Shown here one piece after another: positions 40,030-48,789 of a stretch of DNA of 64,000 nt; within the stretch, counting starts at the first letter, position 1; every line of letters starts with the position of its first letter. Made by a program: the position numbers and the translations under genes. The notes under the pieces were generated by a model. It made no database searches, was not told where the DNA came from, and worked only from the letters and a program-made list of their open reading frames with translations. The DNA is from Scandinavium sp036271055 (GTDB lineage Bacteria > Pseudomonadota > Gammaproteobacteria > Enterobacterales > Enterobacteriaceae): the NCBI RefSeq assembly GCF_036271055.1, contig NZ_DATBBJ010000031.1, positions 44,388 through 108,387 of the forward strand. Direction: 5' to 3'.

Positions 40030-41451
40030 ATGAAAACATTCACCGTTGGTCTGTTTGGTATTGGGCTTGATACGTACTGGCCGCAGTTTCACGGGCTGCG
40101 CGAACAACTCGAAAGCTTTCTCGGGCGCGTTGATAATCAACTGCAAAGTCGCGAAGTCGCGGTGATCAACGGCGGCCTGGTTGATAGCCCACACACCATG
40201 GATAACGCGGCTGCGCTGTTCGCCAGCAAAAATGTGGATGCGCTGGTGTTGTACATCACCACCTATGCGCTGAGTTCCACCGTGTTGCCGTTGGTGCAGC
40301 AACTCAACGTGCCGGTGCTGATCCTGGCGCTCCAGCCGGAGAAAAAAGTCCCTTGCGAAGCAATCAATAAACACCCCGATCGCGGCGTCAGAACCGGGCA
40401 ATGGCTGGCGCATTGTCAGGCCTGTAGCGCCCCGGAGCTGGTGAACGTATTCCAGCGCGCCAATCTCGGTTATACGCTGGTGCCGGGGTATCTCGACGAC
40501 CCGCAGGCTTGGCAGGAAATCGACAACTGGCTGGCGGCGACTCAAACAATCAAAGCACTGAAAACCACCAACATCGGCATCGTTGGCCATTATTACAACG
40601 GCATGTATGACGTGTATTCGGACATGACCAATCTGTCGGCAAAATTTGGCGTGCGCTTCAAAGTGCTGGAAGTGTGCGAACTGGCGGCTACGTTGCCCGC
40701 TATTACGGACGCGGAGCGTCAGCAAAAACGCGCGCAGGTGGCTGATTCGTTAAACATCGATCCAGCCTGTGAAGAGTACGAGCTGCAACGGGCCATCGCC
40801 ACATCGGTGGCGCTGGATAAACTGGTGGCCCACCACCAACTGGCCGCGATGGCCTATTACTACGAAGGGGCATCCGGTTCGCCGCAGGAAAATATCATCA
40901 CCTCGGTGATCCTCGGCAATACGCTGCTGACCGAACGGGATATTCCGGTGGCGGGCGAGTGCGAAATCAAAAACGTAATTGCGATGAAAATCCTCAGTTT
41001 GTTGAAAGCGGGCGGATCGTTCTCCGAGCCTTATGGCATTGATTTTGATAACGATACAGTGCAGTGGGGTCACGATGGCCCGGCGCATCCGCTCATGTCG
41101 GCAGGAAAAGTCCGACTGGTGCCGCTGCCGGTGTATCACGGTAAACCGGGCAAAGGCGTATCGATTCAGATGACGGTCAAGCCTGGCCCGGTGACGTTTT
41201 TATCTGTCGTTGAGCACCGCGACGGCAGCGTGACGCTTCAATATGCCGAAGGCGAAGCGCTTCCGGGTGAAGTGTTAGATATCGGCAATACCAACAGCCA
41301 TTATCGCTTTACGCTATCGGCACGTGAATTTACCCGTCGCTGGTGCGAAGGCGGTCCGGCGCATCATTGCGCGATTGGGATCGGGCATGTGGGAGAAAAG
41401 CTTGAGGCGATTGCCCGTTTGTTGGGTATACAGAGTTTGCGGATTGGGTGA
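40030..41451 (+). CDS. L-fucose/L-arabinose isomerase-family protein
   Basis: The 473-residue cytosolic protein starts MKTFTVGLFGIGLDTYWPQF, a typical N-terminus for this family. It has the three-part layout: a Rossmann-like N-terminal region (about 1-160), a second alpha/beta domain (about 175-330) with GIVGHYYNGMYDVYSDMTNL and MAYYYEGASGSPQENIITSV, and a C-terminal beta domain. Acidic and histidine residues suitable for metal binding occur in PVAGECEIKNVIAMK and WGHDGPAHPLMS. An aldose-ketose isomerase is likely, but the sugar is unknown: no kinase, epimerase or transporter gene adjoins it. A GAGGA lies 7 bases before the ATG. Not present at this position in E. coli. Confidence 0.75.
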   Translation: MKTFTVGLFGIGLDTYWPQFHGLREQLESFLGRVDNQLQSREVAVINGGLVDSPHTMDNAAALFASKNVDALVLYITTYALSSTVLPLVQQLNVPVLILALQPEKKVPCEAINKHPDRGVRTGQWLAHCQACSAPELVNVFQRANLGYTLVPGYLDDPQAWQEIDNWLAATQTIKALKTTNIGIVGHYYNGMYDVYSDMTNLSAKFGVRFKVLEVCELAATLPAITDAERQQKRAQVADSLNIDPACEEYELQRAIATSVALDKLVAHHQLAAMAYYYEGASGSPQENIITSVILGNTLLTERDIPVAGECEIKNVIAMKILSLLKAGGSFSEPYGIDFDNDTVQWGHDGPAHPLMSAGKVRLVPLPVYHGKPGKGVSIQMTVKPGPVTFLSVVEHRDGSVTLQYAEGEALPGEVLDIGNTNSHYRFTLSAREFTRRWCEGGPAHHCAIGIGHVGEKLEAIARLLGIQSLRIG

Positions 41452-41491
41452 GGCATTGCCGGGTGGCGCTACGCTGACCCGGCCTACGAAA
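41451..41491. repeat. REP element after the isomerase-like gene
   Basis: GGCATTGCCGGGTGGCGCTA followed by CGCTGACCCGGCCTAC is a classical REP palindrome, overlapping the stop codon region. Confidence 0.85.
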
Positions 41492-41527
41492 CACCAAATA
41501 ACCTGAAACCTCAGATACGAACACATC

Positions 41528-41724
41528 TTCCTGCAACTCTGCATAATTCGAGTTGCAGGACAAAGAGGCAAAGCCTCTTTGAACAGCGCTTGCGCTGGCC
41601 CCGTAGGGGGCGGCCCAAGTGGGCCGCTCACGCGGCAAGCCTGGGCATCCCCAGGAGCTTACACAAGTAAGTGACTGGGGTGAGCAGGTGCAGCCAACAC
41701 ACCTGCAGCTTGAAGTATGAAGAG
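41528..41724. repeat. ERIC element 3 with a structured insertion, between the isomerase-like gene and pgi
   Basis: ERIC left arm CATAATTCGAGTTGCAGGA (41542-41560) is interrupted by about 70 bp, then resumes GCGGCAAG...CATCCCCAGGAGCTTAC and AAGTAAGTGACTGGGGTGAG and ends CAGCTTGAAGTATGA. The insert folds into consecutive perfect hairpins: CAAAGAGGC/GCCTCTTTG (41561-41581), CAGCGC/GCGCTG (41584-41597), GCCCC/GGGGC (41598-41611) and GCGGCCCA/TGGGCCGC (41610-41627). Confidence 0.9.
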
Positions 41725-41725
41725 T

Positions 41726-43375
41726 TTAGCCGCGCCAGGATTTGTAACGGTTAATCAGGCCATTAGTCGAGCTATCATGGCTGCTGACGTCTTTCCCGTC
41801 ATTCAGTTCTGGCAGAATACGGTTCGCCAGCTGTTTGCCCAATTCAACGCCCCACTGGTCAAACGTGAAGATGTTGAGGATCGCGCCTTGAGTGAAGATT
41901 TTGTGCTCATACAGTGCAATCAACGCGCCCAGGCTGAACGGGGTGATTTCGCGCAGCAGGATCGAGTTGGTCGGGCGGTTGCCTTCAAACACTTTGAACG
42001 GAACGACGTGTTCCAGGGTTTTCGGGTCTTTACCCTGATCCGCATATTCCTGCTCAACCACATCGCGTGCTTTACCAAACGCCAGCGCTTCGGTCTGAGC
42101 GAAGAAGTTTGACAGCAGCTTCGGATGATGATCAGACAGCGGGTTATGAGTATTGGCAGGCGCGATGAAATCACAAGGAACCATTTTGGTGCCCTGGTGG
42201 ATCAGCTGATAAAACGCGTGCTGACCATTTGTGCCTGGCTCACCCCAGATGATTGGGCCGGTCTGGTAATCCACCGCGTTGCCATTACGGTCAACGTATT
42301 TGCCGTTGGATTCCATGTTGCCCTGCTGGAAGTACGCCGCGAAACGGTGCATGTACTGGTCGTACGGCAGAATCGCTTCGGTTTCAGCACCAAAGAAGTT
42401 GTTGTACCAGATGCCAATCAGCGCCAACAACACCGGCAGGTTTTTCTCGGCAGGCGTAGTGGAGAAATGCTTATCCATCGCGTGTGCACCGGACAGCAGC
42501 TCAACAAAGTTTTCGTAGCCGACAGACAGAATGATCGACAGACCAATCGCAGACCACAGAGAGTAACGACCGCCGACCCAGTCCCAGAATTCGAACATGT
42601 TTGCGGTGTCGATACCGAACTCGCCGACAGCTTTACCGTTGGTGGACAGCGCCGCGAAGTGTTTCGCAACGTGCTTTTCATCACCAGCGGTTTTCAGGAA
42701 CCAGTCGCGCGCACTATGGGCGTTGGTCATGGTTTCCTGGGTGGTGAAGGTTTTTGATGCCACCAGGAACAGCGTGGTTTCCGGGTTCACGCCTTTCAGC
42801 ACTTCGGCGATGTGGGTGCCATCGACGTTAGAGACAAAGTGCATGTTCAGGTGATTTTTGTACGGGCGCAGCGCCTCGGTCACCATGAACGGGCCGAGAT
42901 CCGAACCGCCGATACCAATGTTAACAACATCAGTAATCGCTTTGCCGGTGTAGCCTTTCCAGTTGCCAGAAATAATGGCTTCTGAGAAATGCTTCATCTT
43001 CTCCAGCACCGCGTTCACTTCCGGCATCACATCTTTGCCGTCAACGATAATCGGGGTGTTGCTGCGGTTACGCAGCGCAACGTGCAGCACCGCGCGATCT
43101 TCCGTGCGGTTGATTTTCTCACCGGAGAACATGGACTTGATGGCACCCGCCAAATCGGTCTCTTTCGCCAGCGCTTGCAGCTTGCTTAACGTCTCTTCGG
43201 TGATACGGTTTTTGGAAAAGTCTACCAGCATCTGATCGTCGAACGTTGCGGAAAACTTGGCGAAACGGTCGCCATCTTTCGCGAACAGGTCGGCAATCGA
43301 CACGTCCTTCATTTCATCATAATGTTTCTGTAATGCCTGCCATGCAGAAGTCTGCGTTGGATTGATGTTTTTCAT
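41726..43375 (-). CDS. pgi: Pgi, glucose-6-phosphate isomerase
   Basis: The 549 residues equal E. coli Pgi. Two SIS-type sugar-isomerase domains are present, with the family signatures DWVGGRYSLWSAIGLS (second PGI motif) and GEPGTNGQHAFYQLIHQGTK, where Glu and His act in ring opening and proton transfer. It interconverts glucose-6-phosphate and fructose-6-phosphate. The stop codon lies immediately beside ERIC element 3, so the ERIC forms the mRNA 3' end region. Confidence 0.98.
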   Translation of the reverse strand: MKNINPTQTSAWQALQKHYDEMKDVSIADLFAKDGDRFAKFSATFDDQMLVDFSKNRITEETLSKLQALAKETDLAGAIKSMFSGEKINRTEDRAVLHVALRNRSNTPIIVDGKDVMPEVNAVLEKMKHFSEAIISGNWKGYTGKAITDVVNIGIGGSDLGPFMVTEALRPYKNHLNMHFVSNVDGTHIAEVLKGVNPETTLFLVASKTFTTQETMTNAHSARDWFLKTAGDEKHVAKHFAALSTNGKAVGEFGIDTANMFEFWDWVGGRYSLWSAIGLSIILSVGYENFVELLSGAHAMDKHFSTTPAEKNLPVLLALIGIWYNNFFGAETEAILPYDQYMHRFAAYFQQGNMESNGKYVDRNGNAVDYQTGPIIWGEPGTNGQHAFYQLIHQGTKMVPCDFIAPANTHNPLSDHHPKLLSNFFAQTEALAFGKARDVVEQEYADQGKDPKTLEHVVPFKVFEGNRPTNSILLREITPFSLGALIALYEHKIFTQGAILNIFTFDQWGVELGKQLANRILPELNDGKDVSSHDSSTNGLINRYKSWRG

Positions 43376-43571
43376 AGCAATACTCTTCTGATTTGAAAAA
43401 TGTGACTTCGGTGGATTGTAGCGCTTGCGACGGTTTTTGTGATGACTTTTGTGTCATTAGGCATTTTCTTGTATCTCTTGAGTAACCCGAGTACACCGCT
43501 GTTGTTTATACTCTGAGCACACGCCGTCCGGGGAGACGAACGGCTACACGTGATGAAAGGAAAAAGAAAAA

Positions 43572-45359
43572 ATGGAACTGCCGGTCCCGTTTCTGCTGGT
43601 GATCATTGCTATCGCCTCTTTGTTGGCGCAGTGGCTCGCCTGGGGTTTGCGTATCCCTGCTATTTTGCCGTTACTGCTGATGGGTGTAGGGCTCGGTCCC
43701 GTATTACATATCCTTGATCCCGATCTGCTCTTTGGCTCGCTGTTGTTCCCACTGGTGTCGCTGTCGGTGGCAATCATTTTGTTTGAAGGCGCACTGACGC
43801 TGCGTTTTGATGAAATTCGCGGGCTGGGCGGCGTAGTGCGCAATCTGGTGACGGTCGGGATGCTGATCACTTTTGCCGTTATTTCGTTGACCTGTTGGGG
43901 CATTCTCGGACTCACACCGCAGATTTCCGCACTGATTGGCGCGGTGACGGTGGTAACCGGGCCAACGGTCATCGCTCCGCTGATGCGTGTCGTACGCCCC
44001 TCTGCGAACATCAACCAGGTGTTACGCTGGGAAGGGATTGTCATCGATCCGGTCGGGGCTATTTTTACCCTACTGGTATTCGAGTTCATTACTATTCATG
44101 AGACGACAGGCGGCGGGCTGCATCTGCTGCTGATGCTGGGCCAGACGCTGGTAGTGGGCCTGGCAAGCGGCGCCATTTTTGGTTTCCTGCTGGGCAATGC
44201 CCTGAAACGCGGCTGGCTACCGGGCTACCTGCAAAACTTCGCGGTCCTGGCGATTGTGCTGCTGACTTTCGGGCTTTCAAATACGCTGGCGGATGAGTCT
44301 GGCCTGCTAGCCGTAACAGTTCTCGGTATCTGGCTTGCCAACATGAAAGAAGTCGAGACCGCAGATATTGTGGAGTTTAAAGAAGAACTCTCCGCCATTT
44401 TGCTGTCGGCGCTGTTTATTATTCTCGCCGCAAGACTCGATATTCAGGCGTTGTGGGCGATGGGCTGGCCGCTGATTGCCTTGTTACTGGTGGTGCAGTT
44501 TATTGCACGTCCGTTGTGTATTCTCGCGTCAACCTGGCGCTCAACCCTTAGCTGGCGTGAAAAACTGCTGCTGTGCTGGATTGCGCCGCGCGGGATTGTT
44601 GCCGCCGCGGTCAGTGCGTTGTTCGCCCTGACGTTGCAAAAAGATGGCTACGATGGGGCCGAGCAGGTAGTGACAGTGGTCTTTGCCATTATCATCGGCA
44701 CCGTTGTGCTGCAAAGCCTCACCAGCGGCTGGCTGGCGCGTCTGCTCGGCGTCCAGCAGCGCAAACCACGCGGTATATTGATTGTCGGTGCGAACACGGT
44801 CGCCCGTACGCTGGCGCAGGCGTTGAAGAAACTCGATATTCCGGTGCAACTCAGCGATAACAGCTGGGAATATTACCGTCTCGCACGTATGGAAGGTTTA
44901 CCAACCTATTACGGCAATGTCTGGTCGGAACACGCGGAAAACTTCCTCAACCTGAGCGAGACTCGCCAGGTGATCGCGCTTTCGCCAAACCGCCATCAAA
45001 ATGCGCTGGCTGTGCTGCACTTTAAACACATCTTCGGCGAAAACCGTGTGTTCTCCATACGTACTGGTCAGGAAACCAAAGGCCGCAGCGAAAAGGAGAC
45101 ACGCCATGAGCGGTTGTTCGATAAAGAGCTCACCTGGGCGCGACTCAGCAGTTTGCTGGCAAAAGGCGCGGTGGTAAAAGTCACCCGACTGAATGAGAAT
45201 TTTGGTTGGGAAGAATATCGGGAAGCGAACCCCGGCGCGACGCCGTTGTTTGCGCGAAAAGAGGACGGCGTGTTGATGACAATGAACAGTCACCAGCCTC
45301 CACCGCTGCCGTGTACATTGGTCGCGATAGTTGAAAATGAAAAATCGACATCATCGTAA
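43572..45359 (+). CDS. CPA1-type cation:proton antiporter with C-terminal TrkA-N-like domain
   Basis: The 595-residue protein has about 12-13 hydrophobic helices in residues 1-390, typical of NhaP-like Na+(K+)/H+ exchangers: ILFEGALTLRFDEI, GAVTVVTGPTVIAPLMRVV, EGIVIDPVGAIFTLLVFEF with its paired acidic residues, and IAPRGIVAAAVSALFA. A nucleotide-binding-like domain follows (about 398-500, GILIVGANTVARTLAQALKK), then a hydrophilic tail. The combination suggests ion exchange gated by a nucleotide or redox state. It is not E. coli YjcE, whose sequence differs. The ATG at 43572 follows GAAAGGA. It stands alone between pgi and the lysine riboswitch. Confidence 0.85.
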   Translation: MELPVPFLLVIIAIASLLAQWLAWGLRIPAILPLLLMGVGLGPVLHILDPDLLFGSLLFPLVSLSVAIILFEGALTLRFDEIRGLGGVVRNLVTVGMLITFAVISLTCWGILGLTPQISALIGAVTVVTGPTVIAPLMRVVRPSANINQVLRWEGIVIDPVGAIFTLLVFEFITIHETTGGGLHLLLMLGQTLVVGLASGAIFGFLLGNALKRGWLPGYLQNFAVLAIVLLTFGLSNTLADESGLLAVTVLGIWLANMKEVETADIVEFKEELSAILLSALFIILAARLDIQALWAMGWPLIALLLVVQFIARPLCILASTWRSTLSWREKLLLCWIAPRGIVAAAVSALFALTLQKDGYDGAEQVVTVVFAIIIGTVVLQSLTSGWLARLLGVQQRKPRGILIVGANTVARTLAQALKKLDIPVQLSDNSWEYYRLARMEGLPTYYGNVWSEHAENFLNLSETRQVIALSPNRHQNALAVLHFKHIFGENRVFSIRTGQETKGRSEKETRHERLFDKELTWARLSSLLAKGAVVKVTRLNENFGWEEYREANPGATPLFARKEDGVLMTMNSHQPPPLPCTLVAIVENEKSTSS

Positions 45360-45396
45360 CATTGACAACACCCCCCAGAACCCTTTATTTATAAAC

Positions 45397-45612
45397 CCTA
45401 CCCGCGCACTTGTGCGTGGGCCAGAAGAGGAGCATCGCCCAGGCGAAGTGTTTGAGGAGCCAATCCGGAGACAACACTTTATGGGGAGCGATGCCGAGAT
45501 AGCAGAACATCTGGCAGTGTTCACTATCGGCTACAGAGGCTGAATCCTTTGGGCTGTCACCGGAAGCGACCCGCAGTCGGGCGCTTCACAAGGTGGAGCG
45601 CTTCTGGGTGAA
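45397..45612 (+). promoter_or_regulatory. Lysine riboswitch (L box) upstream of lysC
   Basis: The leader carries the conserved L-box segments: P1-proximal CCAGAAGAGGAGC (45421), GAGGAGCCAATCCGGAGA, GGGGAGCGATGCCGAGAT, CTATCGGCTACAGAGGCTGA, GGGCTGTCACCGG and the closing GGAGCGCTTCTGGGTGAA. They appear in the same order as in the E. coli lysC leader. Lysine binding reduces lysC translation and exposes the leader to RNase E in E. coli. The roughly 80 bases to the start codon form the expression platform, including a CCTTG-TGC-CAAGG hairpin at 45646-45658 ahead of the ribosome-binding site. Confidence 0.95.
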
Positions 45613-45690
45613 CTGTAGCTTTCTACGTCTACCCTTCCGCTCTTCCCTTGTGCCAAGGCTGAGAATTTAATTCCCTGACACGAGGTTTTT

Positions 45691-47052
45691 ATGACACATG
45701 CAGTTTCCCCGCTGGTTGTAGCCAAATTTGGCGGTACCAGCGTAGCCGATTACGATGCCATGAACCGCAGCGCCGACGTGGTGCTCACCGATTCCGGCGC
45801 TCGCCTGGTCGTCCTTTCCGCCTCGGCGGGGGTTACCAATCTGCTGGTCGCTCTGGCAGAAGGTCTCGGATCCACCGAACGTTTCGTTAAACTCGACGCG
45901 CTGCGCAAAATTCAGTTCGATATTCTCGAACGCCTGCAAAACCCGAATGTGATTCGCGAAGAAGTGGAACGCCTGCTGGAGAACATCACCACGCTGGCGG
46001 AAGCGGCTTCGCTTGCGACGTCAACCGCGCTGACCGATGAACTGGTCAGCCATGGTGAACTGATGTCCACGCTGCTGTTTGTTGAGATCCTGCGTGAGCG
46101 TAACGTCCAGGCCCAATGGTTTGACGTGCGCAAAGTTATGCGCACCAGCGATCGCTTTGGCCGTGCCGAGCCGGACGTCGCCGCGCTGGCGGAACTGACC
46201 CGTCAGCAACTTGCCCCTCGTCTGGAAGAAGGTCTGGTGATCACTCAGGGCTTTATCGGAAGCGAATCTAAAGGCCGTACCACAACGCTGGGCCGTGGCG
46301 GCAGCGATTACACCGCCGCGCTGCTGGGCGAAGCGCTGGATGCTTCTCGCGTGGATATCTGGACCGATGTACCAGGCATTTACACCACCGACCCGCGCGT
46401 CGTGCCTGCCGCACATCGTATTGACGAAATTGCGTTTGAAGAAGCCGCCGAACTGGCGACATTTGGCGCAAAAGTGCTGCATCCGGCGACACTATTGCCT
46501 GCGGTGCGCAGCGATATTCCGGTGTTTGTCGGCTCCAGCAAAGATCCGAAAGCAGGCGGCACGCTGGTGTGCAACAAAACCGAAAACCCGCCGCTGTTCC
46601 GCGCCTTAGCCTTGCGTCGTAAACAAACTCTGCTTACCTTACACAGCCTCAACATGCTGCATTCACGTGGTTTCCTCGCGGAAGTGTTCGGTATTCTGGC
46701 GCGTCACAATATTTCGGTCGACTTGATCACGACCTCAGAAGTGAGTATCGCGTTGACGCTCGACACCACCGGCTCCACCGCCACCAGCGACACGCTGCTG
46801 ACGCAGTCCCTGCTGATTGAGCTGTCTGCACTGTGCCGCGTGGAAGTGGAAGAGAACCTGGCGTTGGTCGCGCTGATTGGCAATGATCTGTCAAAAGCCT
46901 GCGGCGTGGGCAAAGAAGTGTTTGGCGTACTCGAACCGTTCAATATCCGTATGATTTGCTATGGCGCGTCCAGCCATAACCTGTGCTTCCTCGTGCCGGG
47001 TGGCGAAGCGGAAGAAGTCGTGCAAAAACTTCATCATAATTTGTTTGAATAA
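45691..47052 (+). CDS. lysC: LysC, lysine-sensitive aspartokinase III
   Basis: The 453-residue protein (E. coli 449) has an amino-acid kinase domain (about 1-295) beginning VAKFGGTSVADYDAMNRSAD, with TTLGRGGSDYTAALLGEAL for ATP/aspartate binding. Two ACT domains (about 310-450) bind lysine for feedback inhibition. It phosphorylates aspartate, the first step to lysine, threonine and methionine, linking it to metH and metA later in the window. The ATG at 45691 follows CGAGG. Control by the upstream L box is expected. Confidence 0.98.
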   Translation: MTHAVSPLVVAKFGGTSVADYDAMNRSADVVLTDSGARLVVLSASAGVTNLLVALAEGLGSTERFVKLDALRKIQFDILERLQNPNVIREEVERLLENITTLAEAASLATSTALTDELVSHGELMSTLLFVEILRERNVQAQWFDVRKVMRTSDRFGRAEPDVAALAELTRQQLAPRLEEGLVITQGFIGSESKGRTTTLGRGGSDYTAALLGEALDASRVDIWTDVPGIYTTDPRVVPAAHRIDEIAFEEAAELATFGAKVLHPATLLPAVRSDIPVFVGSSKDPKAGGTLVCNKTENPPLFRALALRRKQTLLTLHSLNMLHSRGFLAEVFGILARHNISVDLITTSEVSIALTLDTTGSTATSDTLLTQSLLIELSALCRVEVEENLALVALIGNDLSKACGVGKEVFGVLEPFNIRMICYGASSHNLCFLVPGGEAEEVVQKLHHNLFE

Positions 47053-47082
47053 TTATCCTTAGCAGGATAAACAATACCTATA

Positions 47083-47106
47083 GCCGGGCTCGAACCCGGC
47101 TTTTTT
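47083..47106 (+). terminator. lysC terminator
   Basis: GCCGGGCT / ACCCGGC form a stem with a short loop, followed by six T, 31 bases past the stop. Confidence 0.93.
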
Positions 47107-47121
47107 ATAATCAAAATTAGC

Positions 47122-47311
47122 CTAAATAATTCGAGTTGTAGCAAGGCGGCAAGGGAGTGACAAATTCGTCTGGAACGAATTTGACCAGCCAAAGGCTGGC
47201 CTATGGTGAGAGACAGGAGGTCTCTCATTCAATCCTCAGGAACTTACTTGAGTAAGTGACTGAGGTTTGTGAGTGCAGCCAACGCGGCTACAGCTTGAAG
47301 TATGACGGGTA
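47122..47311. repeat. ERIC element 4 with a structured insertion, between lysC and the panS-like gene
   Basis: Left arm AATAATTCGAGTTGTAGCAA and GGCGGCAAGGGAGTGA, then about 70 bp of insert, then AATCCTCAGGAACTTAC and GAGTAAGTGACTGAGGTTTG, ending CAGCTTGAAGTATGACGGG. The insert forms perfect hairpins CAAATTCGT/ACGAATTTG (47161-47183), CCAGCC/GGCTGG (47185-47199) and TGAGAGAC/GTCTCTCA (47207-47227). It is more diverged from the consensus than elements 1-3. Confidence 0.88.
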
Positions 47312-47342
47312 AAAACAACACAACGTTTGCAAGGAATACAAT

Positions 47343-48284
47343 ATGCTCGCCATCCTCACGCGGCTGTTCCCGTTATGGGCCGTACTGCTCTCTATTCTTG
47401 CGTATAAAACGCCCACCACCTTCACACCGATTGGCCCGTGGGTAACCACGCTGCTGATGCTGATTATGTTCGGCATGGGCGTGCACCTGAAAATCGACGA
47501 TTTCAAACGCGTGCTGTCGCGCCCGGCCCCCGTCGCGGCGGGTATTTTCCTGCATTATCTGGTGATGCCGCTCGCGGCGTGGCTACTGGCGATGCTGTTC
47601 CACATGCCGCCGGAGTTATCTGCCGGGATGGTGCTGGTTGGTAGCGTTGCCAGCGGTACCGCGTCGAATGTGATGATTTTTCTGGCAAAAGGCGACGTGG
47701 CGCTCTCCGTCACGATTTCGTCGGTTTCCACTCTGGTGGGTGTTGTCGCCACGCCACTGCTGACGCGCCTGTTCGTGGACACCCGTATTAAGGTAGACGT
47801 GATGGGGATGCTGCTCAGTATTCTGCAAATCGTAGTCATCCCGATTGCGCTTGGACTGGTGGTGCATCATCTGCTGCCGCGCGTAGTAAAAGCGGTGGAA
47901 CCGTATCTGCCTGCGTTCTCGATGGTCTGTATTCTGGCGATCATCAGCGCAGTGGTGGCGGGCTCCGCGTCGCATATCGCGTCCGTCGGGTTTGTCGTGA
48001 TTTTGGCGGTGATTCTGCACAACGCGATCGGCCTGCTCGGCGGTTACTGGGGCGGACGCCTGTTTGGCTTCGACGAATCCACCTGCCGCACGTTGGCCAT
48101 CGAAGTCGGGATGCAAAACTCCGGCCTCGCCGCCGCACTGGGCAAAATCTACTTCGGCCCACTCGCCGCCCTGCCCGGCGCGCTGTTCTCCGTCTGGCAC
48201 AACCTTTCTGGCTCGCTACTGGCGGGATACTGGTCCGGTAAACCAGTGAGTAAACAGAAAATCGCCGTGGCAAAAGAGAGTTAA
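47343..48284 (+). CDS. panS: PanS-like bile acid:sodium symporter-family transporter
   Basis: The 313-residue BASS-family membrane protein has about ten helices. Motifs are IMFGMGVHLKIDDFKRVL in the first repeat, GSVASGTASNVMIFLAKGDVALS (TM4 crossover region, with GTASNV) and EVGMQNSGLAAALGKIYFGP (TM9 crossover). The family includes Salmonella PanS, a pantoate/ketopantoate transporter, and the sequence and lysC neighbourhood agree with what I recall of it, though substrate cannot be read from sequence. The ATG at 47343 has AAGGA upstream. E. coli K-12 lacks it here. Confidence 0.72.
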   Translation: MLAILTRLFPLWAVLLSILAYKTPTTFTPIGPWVTTLLMLIMFGMGVHLKIDDFKRVLSRPAPVAAGIFLHYLVMPLAAWLLAMLFHMPPELSAGMVLVGSVASGTASNVMIFLAKGDVALSVTISSVSTLVGVVATPLLTRLFVDTRIKVDVMGMLLSILQIVVIPIALGLVVHHLLPRVVKAVEPYLPAFSMVCILAIISAVVAGSASHIASVGFVVILAVILHNAIGLLGGYWGGRLFGFDESTCRTLAIEVGMQNSGLAAALGKIYFGPLAALPGALFSVWHNLSGSLLAGYWSGKPVSKQKIAVAKES

Positions 48285-48471
48285 TTCAGACACGCATGGC
48301 TTCGGGAGAGGCTGTGCGTTTTTCCTTCCCTGTAATACCTTCGTTATTTGCAGAATCTCTGCGTACAGCCTTCCAAAAGTGCAAAATTCCCTCGTCATTT
48401 AATAAATTAGATTTTATCCCTGCCCCTTCTCTTGCATTATTTTAAGTAGTTTATAAAATACAAGGAAGGAT

Positions 48472-48789
48472 ATGAAAACAATCCTGCAAACGCCAGCGTT
48501 TCAGAAGTGGATATCAGGTCTCAGGGATCACCGAGCGAAGACGTTGATTTCCACTCGGCTATCCCGGCTCGCAAATGGACTCTTCGGGGATGCCAGACCC
48601 GTAGGAGAAGGGATCAGTGAGTTACGCATCCACCACGGCCCAGGATACCGTGTTTACTTCCAGCAAAGAGGTAATATTGTTCTTCTTTTACTCTGTGGAG
48701 GGGACAAAAATAGCCAAGATCGCGATATTGCTGAAGCCAAAATACTCGCTCGAGCATGTAATGAAAATGAGGATCAACCACATGATTAA
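48472..48789 (+). CDS. RelE/HigB-type (Gp49-like) toxin of a type II toxin-antitoxin pair
   Basis: The 105-residue protein is of the phage-derived Gp49-like/HigB family: QTPAFQKWISGLRDHRAKTL, then SELRIHHGPGYRVYFQQRGN and a hydrophobic VLLLLCGGDKNSQDRDIAEAK near the C-terminus. These are RelE-fold mRNA interferases that typically cut ribosome-bound mRNA. The ATG follows AAGGAAGG. The toxin gene precedes the antitoxin and overlaps it by 8 bases, the usual higBA-like order. Activity is inferred from family and layout only. Confidence 0.85.
   Translation: MKTILQTPAFQKWISGLRDHRAKTLISTRLSRLANGLFGDARPVGEGISELRIHHGPGYRVYFQQRGNIVLLLLCGGDKNSQDRDIAEAKILARACNENEDQPHD

Noticed and set aside
41528..41724. 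The hairpin array downstream of pgi as a CRISPR array or transcription attenuator
   Set aside because: There are no regular repeats and spacers; the surrounding sequence is clearly ERIC, and no U-tract follows the hairpins.
48285..48330. A terminator after the panS-like gene
   Set aside because: The CACGCATGGC...GTGCGTTTTT region can form only an imperfect stem with a long loop; evidence was too weak to list it.
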